Assembly: GCA_030613915.1 (NCBI GenBank)
Contig: JAUWKY010000077.1
Span: 1 to 8,404 of the forward strand
Source: Syntrophobacterales bacterium
Lineage (GTDB): Bacteria; Desulfobacterota; Syntrophobacteria; BM002
DNA length: 8,404 nt
Direction of reading: 5' to 3'
Every line of letters starts with the position of its first letter. Positions within the stretch are counted from its first letter, which is position 1. The notes beneath the pieces were generated by a model. The model did no database searches, was not told where the DNA came from, and saw only the letters and a program-made list of their open reading frames with translations. Of this stretch, positions 1-6,719 are shown piece after piece. The translations under genes and the position numbers were made by a program.

Positions 1-150
1 CCTCATGGCATAGACCATATCAAGAACGAGGAAATCAACCTGGTCATCAATACCAGCACTGGGATAAAAACGGCCTCCGACGCCTATTTGATTCGGCGGG
101 CCACCTTGGTTTATAATCTACCATACGCCACGACCATTGCCGGTGCCTGA
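1..150 (+). CDS. carB: Carbamoyl-phosphate synthase large subunit, C-terminal end (partial, ends at an in-frame TGA)
   Basis: This is the 3' end of carB; the gene starts outside the window. CarB makes carbamoyl phosphate from bicarbonate, ATP and glutamine-derived ammonia for pyrimidine and arginine synthesis in the cytoplasm. Frame 1 gives 49 residues that read like the end of the C-terminal allosteric (MGS-like) domain: INLVINT, then DAYLIRRATLVYNLPYATTIAGA. The family motif of two arginines followed by a hydrophobic strand and TT-AGA is clear. The frame then meets TGA at 148-150, although family-like sequence continues for 26 codons (see the next entry). As read, the protein would lack roughly its last 26 residues, beyond the conserved TTIAGA strand. 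Identification is confident. Whether the product is truncated, read through, or the stop is a sequence error cannot be told from here. Confidence 0.88.
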   Translation, partial: PHGIDHIKNEEINLVINTSTGIKTASDAYLIRRATLVYNLPYATTIAGA

Positions 151-231
151 GCTTTTGCCCAGGCCATCGATGCGCTATGCAGTGGCGAGTTGGAGGTTAG
201 GTCGATTCAAGAATATCATGGAAATAATTGA
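151..231 (+). other. CarB-like C-terminal extension beyond the in-frame TGA
   Basis: The frame downstream of the TGA at 148-150 stays open for 26 codons, to a second TGA at 229-231. It encodes AFAQAIDALCSGELEVRS followed by IQEYHGNN. The GELEVRS-(I/L)QEYH ending is the usual C-terminus of CarB in proteobacteria, so this is the ancestral carB end. The stop replaces the residue after IAGA. An ancestral CGA (Arg) changed by one C-to-T transition at a CpG would explain it, but that is inference. No ribosome binding site or start codon suggests separate translation. Confidence 0.75.
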
Positions 232-253
232 AGAATTGACGATTGAAGAATAG

Positions 254-419
254 AAATTACAAATCACAAAACCCAAATAACAAACAAATAACAATGACCG
301 AAATTCAAAATTCCAAACCTTCATATCATCTTAGAAAAAGAGAAGCCCAAATATGTTTGGGTCATTGATTATTGGAATTTGAGATTTATTTGTAATTTGG
401 TGCTTGGGATTTGAGATTT
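254..419. repeat. AT-rich imperfect inverted repeat between carB and purF
   Basis: Two A/T-rich arms mirror each other. AAATTACAAA (254-263) matches TTTGTAATTT (389-398), CAATGACC (292-299) matches GGTCATTG (360-367), and CCAAAC (313-318) matches GTTTGG (355-360). A smaller hairpin, CCCAAA-TATG-TTTGGG, lies at 346-361. The left arm is purine-rich (strings of CAAAT/AACAAA) and the right arm its pyrimidine-rich counterpart. No reading frame is present. From memory, similar arms occur as dispersed intergenic repeats in Desulfobacterota and other environmental genomes; I could not check this. A direct repeat ATTGAAGAA (227-235 and 242-250) lies at its left edge. Confidence 0.65.
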
Positions 420-423
420 CAGA

Positions 424-479
424 TTTTAGTGTATTTTAGGCACTCTAGCTCATTTTAGACATTTTAGACATTTGAGGAA
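424..479 (+). repeat. Degenerate tandem 9-10 bp repeat upstream of purF
   Basis: Six consecutive units follow each other: TTTTAGTGTA, TTTTAGGCAC, TCTAGCTCA, TTTTAGACA, TTTTAGACA, TTTGAGGAA. Two are identical and the rest share TTTAG. The last unit contains the purF ribosome binding site, GAGG at 474-477. The unit length is close to one DNA helical turn. It may be the edge of the neighbouring inverted-repeat element or an independent array; no function can be assigned. Confidence 0.7.
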
Positions 480-485
480 CTTACT

Positions 486-1925
486 TTGCGCAACCACTCG
501 CACCCCATAATTATCCCTGACGGTAGACCAAAGGAAGAGTGTGGCATCTTCGCCATTTATGGGCACGAAGACACCGCCCGTCTTACCTATTTCGGTCTCT
601 ATGCCCTTCAGCACCGGGGCCAAGAGAGTGCCGGCATCAGCGTCGGCGATGGTCGACTGATGCGCCATCACAAGGGCATGGGGTTGGTGAGCGAAATTTT
701 CAACGAAGATGTCCTTGCTAGCCTGAAGGGCCATCTCGGTGTTGGACACGTGCGTTATTCCACCACCGGCTCGTCCATACTCGTCAACGCCCAACCTTTC
801 TGCATCACTCACTCCGGCTGTAGCCTCGCCATCGCCCACAACGGCAACCTGGTTAATGCCCATCATCTGAAGTGCGAACTGGAACAGCGAGGCTCAATTT
901 TTCAAACAAGCATGGACAGTGAGGTGATCGTGCATCTTATGGCCCGGCAACTTGTTCATGGCCTGGAAGAGGCACTGATCACCTCCTTGAGTGAGATTAA
1001 AGGCGCTTATTCATTGGTTATGTCCACAGAAGACCAGATCATTGGCGCCCGAGATCCTTACGGCTTTCGACCCCTGTGCCTGGGCCTTCTAGACGACAAC
1101 GCCTATGTCATCGCCTCGGAGACCTGTGCCCTGGATCTGATAGGGGCCACTTACCTGCGGGACGTTGAGCCGGGAGAGATCGTATTCATCGACGACAATG
1201 GGATCAGGTCTCGACACCTCCCTGATCCCGGCCGCACCGCCTTCTGCATCTTTGAGTTTATCTACTTTGCCCGCCCGGACAGCAACATTTTTGGCCAGAA
1301 TGTTTACCTGGCCCGCAAACGCCTGGGACACGAGATGTTTCGGGAATATCAAGTCGACGCCGACATAGTCATGCCGTTTCCCGACTCGGGCAACTATGCA
1401 GCCCTTGGATTCGCCGAGGCCTCCGGCATCCGATTGGAAATGGGCGTAATCCGTAACCACTACGTGGGCCGTACTTTTATCGAGCCCACCCAGGCCATGC
1501 GAGACTTCCATGTAAAAGTAAAGCTCAATCCCGTGCGCCCGCTGTTGAGGGACAAGCGACTCGTCATCGTTGAGGACTCCATCGTTCGAGGAACTACCAC
1601 TCGAAATCGTGTCAAGACACTTAGGGAGGCAGGGGCCCAGGAAGTACACATGGTTGTGAGTTGTCCGCCGCACCGTTATCCCTGCTATTATGGTATTGAT
1701 TTTCCCTCCCGCAAGGAACTCCTGGCAGCCACCCACTCTACTGAAGAAATCAGGAAATTCCTGAGGCTCGACAGTATTCACTATCTGAGTCTAGAGGGCC
1801 TTCTTAGGGCCATCAACATGGACACTGCTGGCTTTTGCCTCGCCTGTTTCAATGGAGAATACCCGGTCAGTTTCGCTGATGACCTCCACAAGCACTGTTT
1901 GGAAACGAGTGCTTCGGTCGACTGA
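486..1925 (+). CDS. purF: Amidophosphoribosyltransferase (PurF)
   Basis: PurF catalyses the first step of purine synthesis: PRPP plus glutamine gives phosphoribosylamine. The 479-residue length fits the family. The N-terminal Ntn-type glutaminase begins at Cys19 in KEECGIF, preceded by an 18-residue leader that is presumably cleaved off. GHVRYSTTG (87-95), HNGNL (118-122) and SMDSE (142-146) are the glutamine-site motifs. The phosphoribosyltransferase domain has the PRPP loop VIVEDSIVRGTT (360-371). Cysteines at 254 (FCIF), 400 (YPCYYGID), 451 and 454 (FCLAC) match the four 4Fe-4S ligands of the B. subtilis-type enzyme, so this is the oxygen-sensitive cluster-bearing form. The start is TTG at 486, eight bases after GAGG (474-477); it places the catalytic Cys behind a normal-length leader. 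It follows carB, giving a purine/pyrimidine gene neighbourhood, and kdsD follows 49 bases later. Confidence 0.97.
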   Translation: MRNHSHPIIIPDGRPKEECGIFAIYGHEDTARLTYFGLYALQHRGQESAGISVGDGRLMRHHKGMGLVSEIFNEDVLASLKGHLGVGHVRYSTTGSSILVNAQPFCITHSGCSLAIAHNGNLVNAHHLKCELEQRGSIFQTSMDSEVIVHLMARQLVHGLEEALITSLSEIKGAYSLVMSTEDQIIGARDPYGFRPLCLGLLDDNAYVIASETCALDLIGATYLRDVEPGEIVFIDDNGIRSRHLPDPGRTAFCIFEFIYFARPDSNIFGQNVYLARKRLGHEMFREYQVDADIVMPFPDSGNYAALGFAEASGIRLEMGVIRNHYVGRTFIEPTQAMRDFHVKVKLNPVRPLLRDKRLVIVEDSIVRGTTTRNRVKTLREAGAQEVHMVVSCPPHRYPCYYGIDFPSRKELLAATHSTEEIRKFLRLDSIHYLSLEGLLRAINMDTAGFCLACFNGEYPVSFADDLHKHCLETSASVD

Positions 1926-1974
1926 TAAGGTGTCCGTCTCCCACCACCACAACTACTATCTATGAGAAGGTACT

Positions 1975-2988
1975 ATGGTTAGGCCTAACAAGAAAAATAT
2001 TCGCCGGGGTGCAGCCAAAATCATTAGAGAAGCGAAGGATGTACTTCGAATTGAAGCAGAGGGTATATTTGGTCTCATCGACCGGATAGACTCCGAATTT
2101 GCAGAAGCCGTAAACTGGATTTATGAAAGTCGCGGCCGGGTAATTGTCACCGGCATTGGCAAGTCAGGAATAGTCGGACGGAAGATTGTCGCCACGCTTA
2201 ACAGTACCGGTACCAAATCGCTTTTTTTACATCCAGCGGAGGCCATGCACGGCGATCTGGGCATGGTGAGCTCAGATGACATCGTCCTCGTTTTGTCCAG
2301 TAGCGGTGAAACGGAAGAGTTGACAGCGATCCTGCCCACTTTGAAGGATTTGAGAACACGAATCATCTGTTTAACTGGAAATACCGAGTCTACCTTGGGC
2401 CGCAATAGCGATCTAACCGTCTACGCCGGGGTGGAACGTGAGGCCTGCCCCCTGGGGTTGGCCCCCACTGCCAGCACTACCGCCATGCTTGCCTTGGGAG
2501 ACGCAATATGCGTAACTCTCTTAAACAAGCACGAGTTTCAGCTGGAGGATTTTCGCCGCTGCCATCCAGGAGGAGTACTGGGAGAGCGACTTCGAGTACC
2601 AATTGAAGCAATTATGCGCACCGGTTCCAGCATTCCAAAAGTCCAGGAGAATACCCTGGTGGCCGAGGCAATCAAAGAGATGGACGCCAAGGCCCTGGGA
2701 GCGACTCTGGTGCTTGGAGACACGACTGGACTGGTTGGTATCGTCACAGACGGCGACCTCCGTCGCGGTTTACGTAAGTATGAGCGGCTACTGGAAAAAC
2801 CGGTAACCGCCATTATGGGTAAAAACCCCAAGACTATCCAGGTAAAAGACTCGGTTGCAGACGCTCTGGAAATCATGGAAGAATACCAAATCACAGTGCT
2901 AGCAGTTACAGGCCCGAAGGATGAGCTTCTGGGAATCATTCATCTCCACGATCTCCTCGGCAAGGGATACATTAAGTTTACGCTCTAG
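1975..2988 (+). CDS. kdsD: KpsF/GutQ-family D-arabinose 5-phosphate isomerase (SIS + two CBS domains)
   Basis: This enzyme interconverts ribulose 5-phosphate and arabinose 5-phosphate, the first step towards KDO for lipopolysaccharide or capsule. The 337-residue length fits the family. The SIS domain spans about 45-185: TGIGKSG (59-65, with Lys63), HPAEAMHGDLG (86-96), SSSGETEE (108-115) and the Pro/Thr-rich loop APTASTTAMLALGDA. CHPGGVLG (196-203) carries the conserved His197; most relatives have Ala where this has Val201. Two CBS domains follow: about 210-266, ending in GIVTDGDLRR, and about 276-330, ending in GIIHLHDLL. The ATG start sits 4 bases after AGAAGG (1965-1970), a rather short gap. 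The symbol could equally be kpsF or gutQ; sequence alone cannot separate LPS, capsule and sugar-alcohol paralogues. It is probably cotranscribed with purF, since no terminator is seen in the 49-base gap. Confidence 0.93.
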   Translation: MVRPNKKNIRRGAAKIIREAKDVLRIEAEGIFGLIDRIDSEFAEAVNWIYESRGRVIVTGIGKSGIVGRKIVATLNSTGTKSLFLHPAEAMHGDLGMVSSDDIVLVLSSSGETEELTAILPTLKDLRTRIICLTGNTESTLGRNSDLTVYAGVEREACPLGLAPTASTTAMLALGDAICVTLLNKHEFQLEDFRRCHPGGVLGERLRVPIEAIMRTGSSIPKVQENTLVAEAIKEMDAKALGATLVLGDTTGLVGIVTDGDLRRGLRKYERLLEKPVTAIMGKNPKTIQVKDSVADALEIMEEYQITVLAVTGPKDELLGIIHLHDLLGKGYIKFTL

Positions 2989-3043
2989 AGTATTCAGGTC
3001 GACCTGTGCCCCGACCTCATGTAATGTAGAACAGAGGGACTCT

Positions 3044-3982
3044 ATGGTCCAGAGCGCCACCCCCAGAGGCCTGATTTGCTCCTTGGCGCTGGTGCCAAAT
3101 CCCGAAAACCACGGTTTGTATCTGGGTCTTGAGTCGCTCGTAGCTCACTTGCAGCCGGCAGTGGCAGGGCTGCTGCTGGACCCCATGTTCTGGTGCCCCG
3201 ATGCAAACAACTGCGGCCCGGTTTCCTCCTCCTTGCTCGAGGAGATCATCACACTGGTGCCTTCCGGACTTCCTCTTTGGGTTCGAATTACCGGCACATC
3301 TGCTGAACAGACTATACACATCTGCCGCCAACTGGAAACAGTCTGCCGCCACCTTAACTACCGAGGCCCCCTCGCCTGGGTGGATACGCCACTTTTTTAC
3401 CACAGCAATCGTGGTTTACCCGAGCACTACCGTAACCTCCTTGCTGAAACTGAATTCAACCTCATCGCCGACAACGATCCTCTTTTGATTCAAAAAATTG
3501 GAAACAAGACCAAACGTAACAACATTCGAACAGCTGTTTTGAAAAAACTAGCCCAGGAGCCTCGACTGGCTGGAGTTGTGCATCGTGGTGACCTTGGACG
3601 AAGCCTGAATTACCAGCGGGCCGTTCGGGGTCAGCCCAACTTTCTCGTCTATGATGGTGGGGAGCGCAGTTTCCTTGAGCGACCCAGTGCTAGTGGTGTC
3701 GTTTCGGTGGGTGCCAATCTCTTGCCTCAGGAATGGAGAACCATTACGCTTTCCTCCCTGAATCTGGACGACAGCCATCCGGATCAGGCGGGTCGCTTCC
3801 GCCATCTCTGGGAAAGCGGACAGCGGATCCGGACTTTGCAGAAATACTATGGCCACGCCCCCGCCCGAATCATCCCGGCAGTACTGGCTGCTTGGAAGTT
3901 GGTCCAAAAAAACGGACAAACCTTGACTCCCGAAGATCAAAAAGCAATAGAGCGGATTCTGGAACATGTTCCAGAACCCTGA
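3044..3982 (+). CDS. DapA/NAL-fold protein lacking the Schiff-base lysine (probable non-catalytic homologue)
   Basis: The 312-residue protein resembles the dihydrodipicolinate synthase/N-acetylneuraminate lyase TIM-barrel family in length and strand order. AGLLLDPMF (41-49), PLWVRITGTS (77-86), AWVDTPLFYHSNRGLPEHYR (111-130), NLIADNDP (139-146), RLAGVVHRGDL (174-184) and GVVSVGANLLPQEW (218-231) line up with the DapA segments for GTTGE, VIAGTG, PPYY, LYNVP, GIKEASGD and GVISVAANVVP. The catalytic positions are changed: the Thr-Thr pair is absent, Tyr of YN(V/I)P is Asp143, and Lys of GIKE is Val179 or His180. A normal aldolase reaction is therefore unlikely; a binding or structural role is possible. 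The ATG at 3044 follows GAGGGA (3034-3039). A longer frame reaching back to 2921 would overlap kdsD and lacks family-like sequence, so I rejected it. It sits between kdsD and an M48 protease. Confidence 0.8.
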   Translation: MVQSATPRGLICSLALVPNPENHGLYLGLESLVAHLQPAVAGLLLDPMFWCPDANNCGPVSSSLLEEIITLVPSGLPLWVRITGTSAEQTIHICRQLETVCRHLNYRGPLAWVDTPLFYHSNRGLPEHYRNLLAETEFNLIADNDPLLIQKIGNKTKRNNIRTAVLKKLAQEPRLAGVVHRGDLGRSLNYQRAVRGQPNFLVYDGGERSFLERPSASGVVSVGANLLPQEWRTITLSSLNLDDSHPDQAGRFRHLWESGQRIRTLQKYYGHAPARIIPAVLAAWKLVQKNGQTLTPEDQKAIERILEHVPEP

Positions 3983-4069
3983 AATAGTACAGGCGAGGCT
4001 ATTCCATTAGCGTTCTCTAATTCCCCAGCCAACCGAGTTTTATATACGATTGACAACGGACACTCCTGA

Positions 4070-5911
4070 ATGTACACAAACTTCATTTACTTTATAGTAG
4101 TTCTACTTATCTTTTCCACCCAGCAGCCGTCGCCGACTCCACGGCTCTCTCTTTATCTCACTCTTCTCGCTACTCTCACCTTACTTTCACTGTTTGCTCT
4201 TATCAACAGGCAGGTCTTCAGACGGCTGGCAGCACGGATGTCGGCCGTTTCGGCCGGCCCCCATCTGGCGGTACTCTATCATCGAACCGTTAGCCGACAA
4301 TCGTTCCTGGCTTTCCTCTTTTTTTGTCTTGATATCTACCTGCTCGACATCAAATATTATCTGACCTCAGTCGCCCTCATCAGAGGTAGTTTTACCCTGC
4401 AGGGGTTGGCGGCGCTAGCTTTATTTCTACTACACGTGACCATTGTTTGGTTTTACAGCTATCAATGCCATTGTCGCTTCTCTACCAGCACCTGCTCCCC
4501 ATCTGCCGTAGTAGCTGCCAATCTCAAATTTAATCTTGCCATCATTTTGCCCTGGTTACTTATCTCAGGCAGCTTTGATCTTTTACAGCTCCTCCCTGTT
4601 GGCTCGCTCCACGACCAACTCAACACTCCTCTGGGGCAGCTCCTTTTCTTTGCTCTCTTACTGGTCATCTTCATGTTTTTTGCCCCACCGCTTGTAGTAC
4701 GTATGTGGGGTTGCCGACCATTGGCCTCGGGTGTGAGCAGATCGCTCATAGAAAAGTTTTGTCAGGATGAGAAGTTCCAAGTTCGAGAGATTGTTCTCTG
4801 GCCTGGTCCTGGCGCTGATTTTATCACTGCTGGAGTCATGGGGCTCCATCGCCACTGCCGCTATCTTCTGGTAACAGAGGGCCTCCTTAACGTTCTCGAC
4901 GACGATGAATTGCGGGCAGTTCTGGCCCATGAACTGGGTCACGTAAAAGAAAAACATCTCTTCTTCTACCTTATATTTCTGCTGGGCTACCTTGTCCTTG
5001 CTTTTCCCCTCTCGACCCTTTCCTTTCTGCTGGTGCTCGCCAGCGATCTGCCATTAGCGCTTCTGAGACGGAGTGACTCTGAATTTCTTACCCTGATTTC
5101 CATGCTCTCCACCGTTCCTCTGCTGCTCTTGCTGCTCTTTTATTTTCGCTTCCTCTTCGGCTTTTTTATCCGCAACTTCGAACGTCAAGCTGATCTTTAT
5201 GTTTTTACTGTGATGGGAAGAGGGTATCCGCTTATTTCGGCCCTGGAAAAAGTAGCTTTTCATAGTGGCAACGTCCGGGATGTGCCCAGTTGGCATCATT
5301 TCAGCATCAAACAACGTGTCGACTTCCTTGCGGCTGCCGCTAGAAACCCTTGGCTATTGAAACAGCATCGTCTCAAACTCAGGAGGGCATTGGCGGGTTA
5401 CGTGGTGGGGTTAATTGCGGTTGGAGCCCTAGGCTATCTGTTTCATTCCGGGGCAGTAGGTAAGAATCTAAATGAACAGTTAAACTTCAAAATGCTCACC
5501 AGCCTGGTACAGCTTGAGCCAAAGAATCCTCTACTTCTGTCGAGCCTTGGAACCCTTTACTACACCCGAAATCAACCGCAAGAAGCAGTTCGCCATCTGG
5601 AGCGCGCTTTGGAACTTGACCCGGACAACCCTGAAATCCTAAACAACCTGGCCTGGGTATTGGCAACGAGCAAGGAAAGATCCTTTTTTCAACCAGAGAG
5701 GGCCCTTTCACTGGCTGTGAAGGCGGCAGCCGGCTCTCAGGAATCCCATATCCTGGATACCCTCGCAGAGGCGTATCACGTCAATGGTCAAGCAAGGAAG
5801 GCTTTAGCCACGGCAGAGGAAGCTCTGGCAGCCGTAACAGGCGACCGTTCCTATTACCTGGAACAGGTGGAAAAATTCCGCGCCGAGCTTCAGGAACGGG
5901 AATCCAGCTAG
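4070..5911 (+). CDS. Polytopic M48-family metalloprotease with C-terminal TPR domain
   Basis: A 613-residue integral membrane zinc protease. Hydrophobic segments lie at about 5-17, 26-46, 79-101, 108-130, 153-170, 187-212, 297-326, 342-366 and 441-459. The M48 signature is HELGH at 287-291 (two zinc His plus catalytic Glu288), preceded by the usual LDDDELRAVLA. The third ligand is probably Glu371 in NFERQAD. This layout is Ste24/HtpX-like. After the last membrane segment come about three TPR units (485-518, 519-557, 558-591), for example SLGTLYYTRNQPQEAVRHLE and NNLAWVLATS. TPRs on M48 proteins are best known from periplasmic BepA; here they follow a multi-spanning protease instead. The likely job is membrane protein quality control or processing, substrate unknown. 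The start has only a weak ribosome site; I kept ATG 4070 because it preserves the first two hydrophobic segments. The next Met is residue 57. The end overlaps queD by 4 bases, tail to tail. Confidence 0.92.
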   Translation: MYTNFIYFIVVLLIFSTQQPSPTPRLSLYLTLLATLTLLSLFALINRQVFRRLAARMSAVSAGPHLAVLYHRTVSRQSFLAFLFFCLDIYLLDIKYYLTSVALIRGSFTLQGLAALALFLLHVTIVWFYSYQCHCRFSTSTCSPSAVVAANLKFNLAIILPWLLISGSFDLLQLLPVGSLHDQLNTPLGQLLFFALLLVIFMFFAPPLVVRMWGCRPLASGVSRSLIEKFCQDEKFQVREIVLWPGPGADFITAGVMGLHRHCRYLLVTEGLLNVLDDDELRAVLAHELGHVKEKHLFFYLIFLLGYLVLAFPLSTLSFLLVLASDLPLALLRRSDSEFLTLISMLSTVPLLLLLLFYFRFLFGFFIRNFERQADLYVFTVMGRGYPLISALEKVAFHSGNVRDVPSWHHFSIKQRVDFLAAAARNPWLLKQHRLKLRRALAGYVVGLIAVGALGYLFHSGAVGKNLNEQLNFKMLTSLVQLEPKNPLLLSSLGTLYYTRNQPQEAVRHLERALELDPDNPEILNNLAWVLATSKERSFFQPERALSLAVKAAAGSQESHILDTLAEAYHVNGQARKALATAEEALAAVTGDRSYYLEQVEKFRAELQERESS

Positions 5912-6297
5912 CTAACTGGGGCAGCCGATGTGCCCAAGTAGGTTGCACAAGCATCCTGGGACTCCCAGGCGGTCACCCGTTGGACGCGCACTCGTTCGTC
6001 AGTGATCTTTTCCTGCAGTCGCTCGAATATATAGCGGGCTATGTTTTCAGAAGACGGATTATGCTCTATGAAGAAGGGCAATTCATTGAGGTATCGGTGA
6101 TCAATCTCTGACATGACTTCACTGGTGGCGGCCTTAACTTCTGCGAAGTCCAGAACTACGCCGCTGCCGTCTAACTCCTCCCCGCTGACCACAACCTCCA
6201 CTTTCCAATTGTGCCCATGAAGAGCTTCGCACTTGCCCCCGAAATTTCGCAAATTATGTGCAGCAGAAAACTCTGTTATGATTTTCAGTTCATACAT
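5908..6297 (-). CDS. queD: 6-carboxy-5,6,7,8-tetrahydropterin synthase (QueD / PTPS family)
   Basis: QueD converts dihydroneopterin triphosphate to 6-carboxytetrahydropterin, an early step of queuosine (7-deazaguanine) synthesis. The 129 residues are typical for the family. The zinc ligands are His14 (FSAAHNL) and His27 and His29 (LHGHNW). Cys23 in KCEALHGH is the catalytic cysteine; its Cys-x3-His-x-His spacing is that of QueD. DHRYLNEL (66-73) supplies the Asp-His pair, PSSENIA (81-87) is the usual P-T/S-SENIA motif, and Glu112 in WES is the pterin-anchoring Glu. The ATG at 6297 follows GTGAGG on the minus strand. The gene lies 44 bases after the zinc-ribbon gene on the same strand, so they probably share a transcript. 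No other que gene is in the window. A folate-related PTPS role is less likely given the cysteine context. Confidence 0.95.
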   Translation of the reverse strand: MYELKIITEFSAAHNLRNFGGKCEALHGHNWKVEVVVSGEELDGSGVVLDFAEVKAATSEVMSEIDHRYLNELPFFIEHNPSSENIARYIFERLQEKITDERVRVQRVTAWESQDACATYLGTSAAPVS

Positions 6298-6341
6298 CTA
6301 GGGCCTCACTATGGATGTTGTTATGCGGAGATGGTGCTGGC

Positions 6342-6671
6342 TCAATGCTCCTCATTCTCCTCCTCCGGCTCCGGCTCCTCCTCCGGCTCCGGCTCCGGCT
6401 CTCCGGTGTATGGTTTGCCGCACTCTTTGCAGCGACCGTCAGGTCCAATTACTCCGATGCAGGTACCATCGCTGCAAAGTTTTCTACTGGCAAAATCAAC
6501 TGGGCGCTCATCGTCATCTGCTGGAGCCCCCTCTAGGTCTGCCTGGACCCCTGCATCATCACCCAATTCTTCCCCACACCAACTGCAGTACCGGCTCCCC
6601 TCGGGGAGCGAGCGCTGACAAGCCTGACAAGTCACCTCACCGAGTACTTCTCCACAATGCGGGCATTTCAA
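6342..6671 (-). CDS. Small zinc-ribbon protein with acidic Pro-Glu tail
   Basis: I chose the TTG start at 6671 because AAGGAG lies 7 bases upstream (6679-6684) and the protein then opens directly with MKCPHCGE. It has 109 residues and ten cysteines in pairs: C3/C6, C15/C18, C29/C32, C66/C71 and C81/C84. C15-C18 plus C29-C32 (YCSWCGEEL) make one classic zinc ribbon. C66-C71 plus C81-C84 (LCSDGTCIGVIG, then GRCKECGKPY) make a second. C3/C6 is a lone half-site. The middle (37-60) is acidic and probably flexible. The tail from 90 is a Pro/Glu run (GEPEPEPEEE) ending in His109. There is no signal peptide or membrane segment, so it is cytoplasmic; a protein- or nucleic-acid-binding adaptor is possible, but the function is unknown. 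The frame is open back to an ATG at 6824, but that extension would be encoded by the mobile element at 6720-6911 and looks non-coding. Confidence 0.78.
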   Translation of the reverse strand: MKCPHCGEVLGEVTCQACQRSLPEGSRYCSWCGEELGDDAGVQADLEGAPADDDERPVDFASRKLCSDGTCIGVIGPDGRCKECGKPYTGEPEPEPEEEPEPEEENEEH

Positions 6672-6678
6672 CTTAATG

Positions 6679-6684
6679 CTCCTT
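6679..6684 (-). promoter_or_regulatory. Ribosome binding site that fixes the zinc-ribbon gene start
   Basis: The minus strand reads AAGGAG, 7 bases before a TTG at 6671-6669. This strong match favours the short form over the ATG at 6824, which lies inside the repeat element. Confidence 0.7.
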
Positions 6685-6719
6685 GTTTTGTCCCCAACAG
6701 CAGGGAAGGTTATTTCCCC

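Noticed and set aside
148..150. Selenocysteine or code reassignment at the carB TGA
   Set aside because: Other genes in the window stop at TGA, CarB is not a known selenoprotein, and I see no obvious SECIS hairpin directly after it; it remains only a remote option.
1089..1781. Long minus-strand open frame (230 codons) inside purF
   Set aside because: It is antisense to well-conserved purF motifs, has no family resemblance and is explained by purF codon use.
2921..3043. Longer start for the DapA-like gene, beginning inside kdsD
   Set aside because: The extra residues overlap kdsD, do not resemble the family, and a good ribosome site precedes ATG 3044.
4050..4078. TTGACA at 4050-4055 as a promoter for the M48 gene
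   Set aside because: The matching -10 position reads TACACA, a poor match, and falls inside the coding start, so the start codon would not be transcribed.
6211..6676. Several plus-strand open frames across queD and the zinc-ribbon gene
   Set aside because: They are Ser/Pro/Gly-rich shadows of the two minus-strand genes, produced largely by the GGCTCC repeat.
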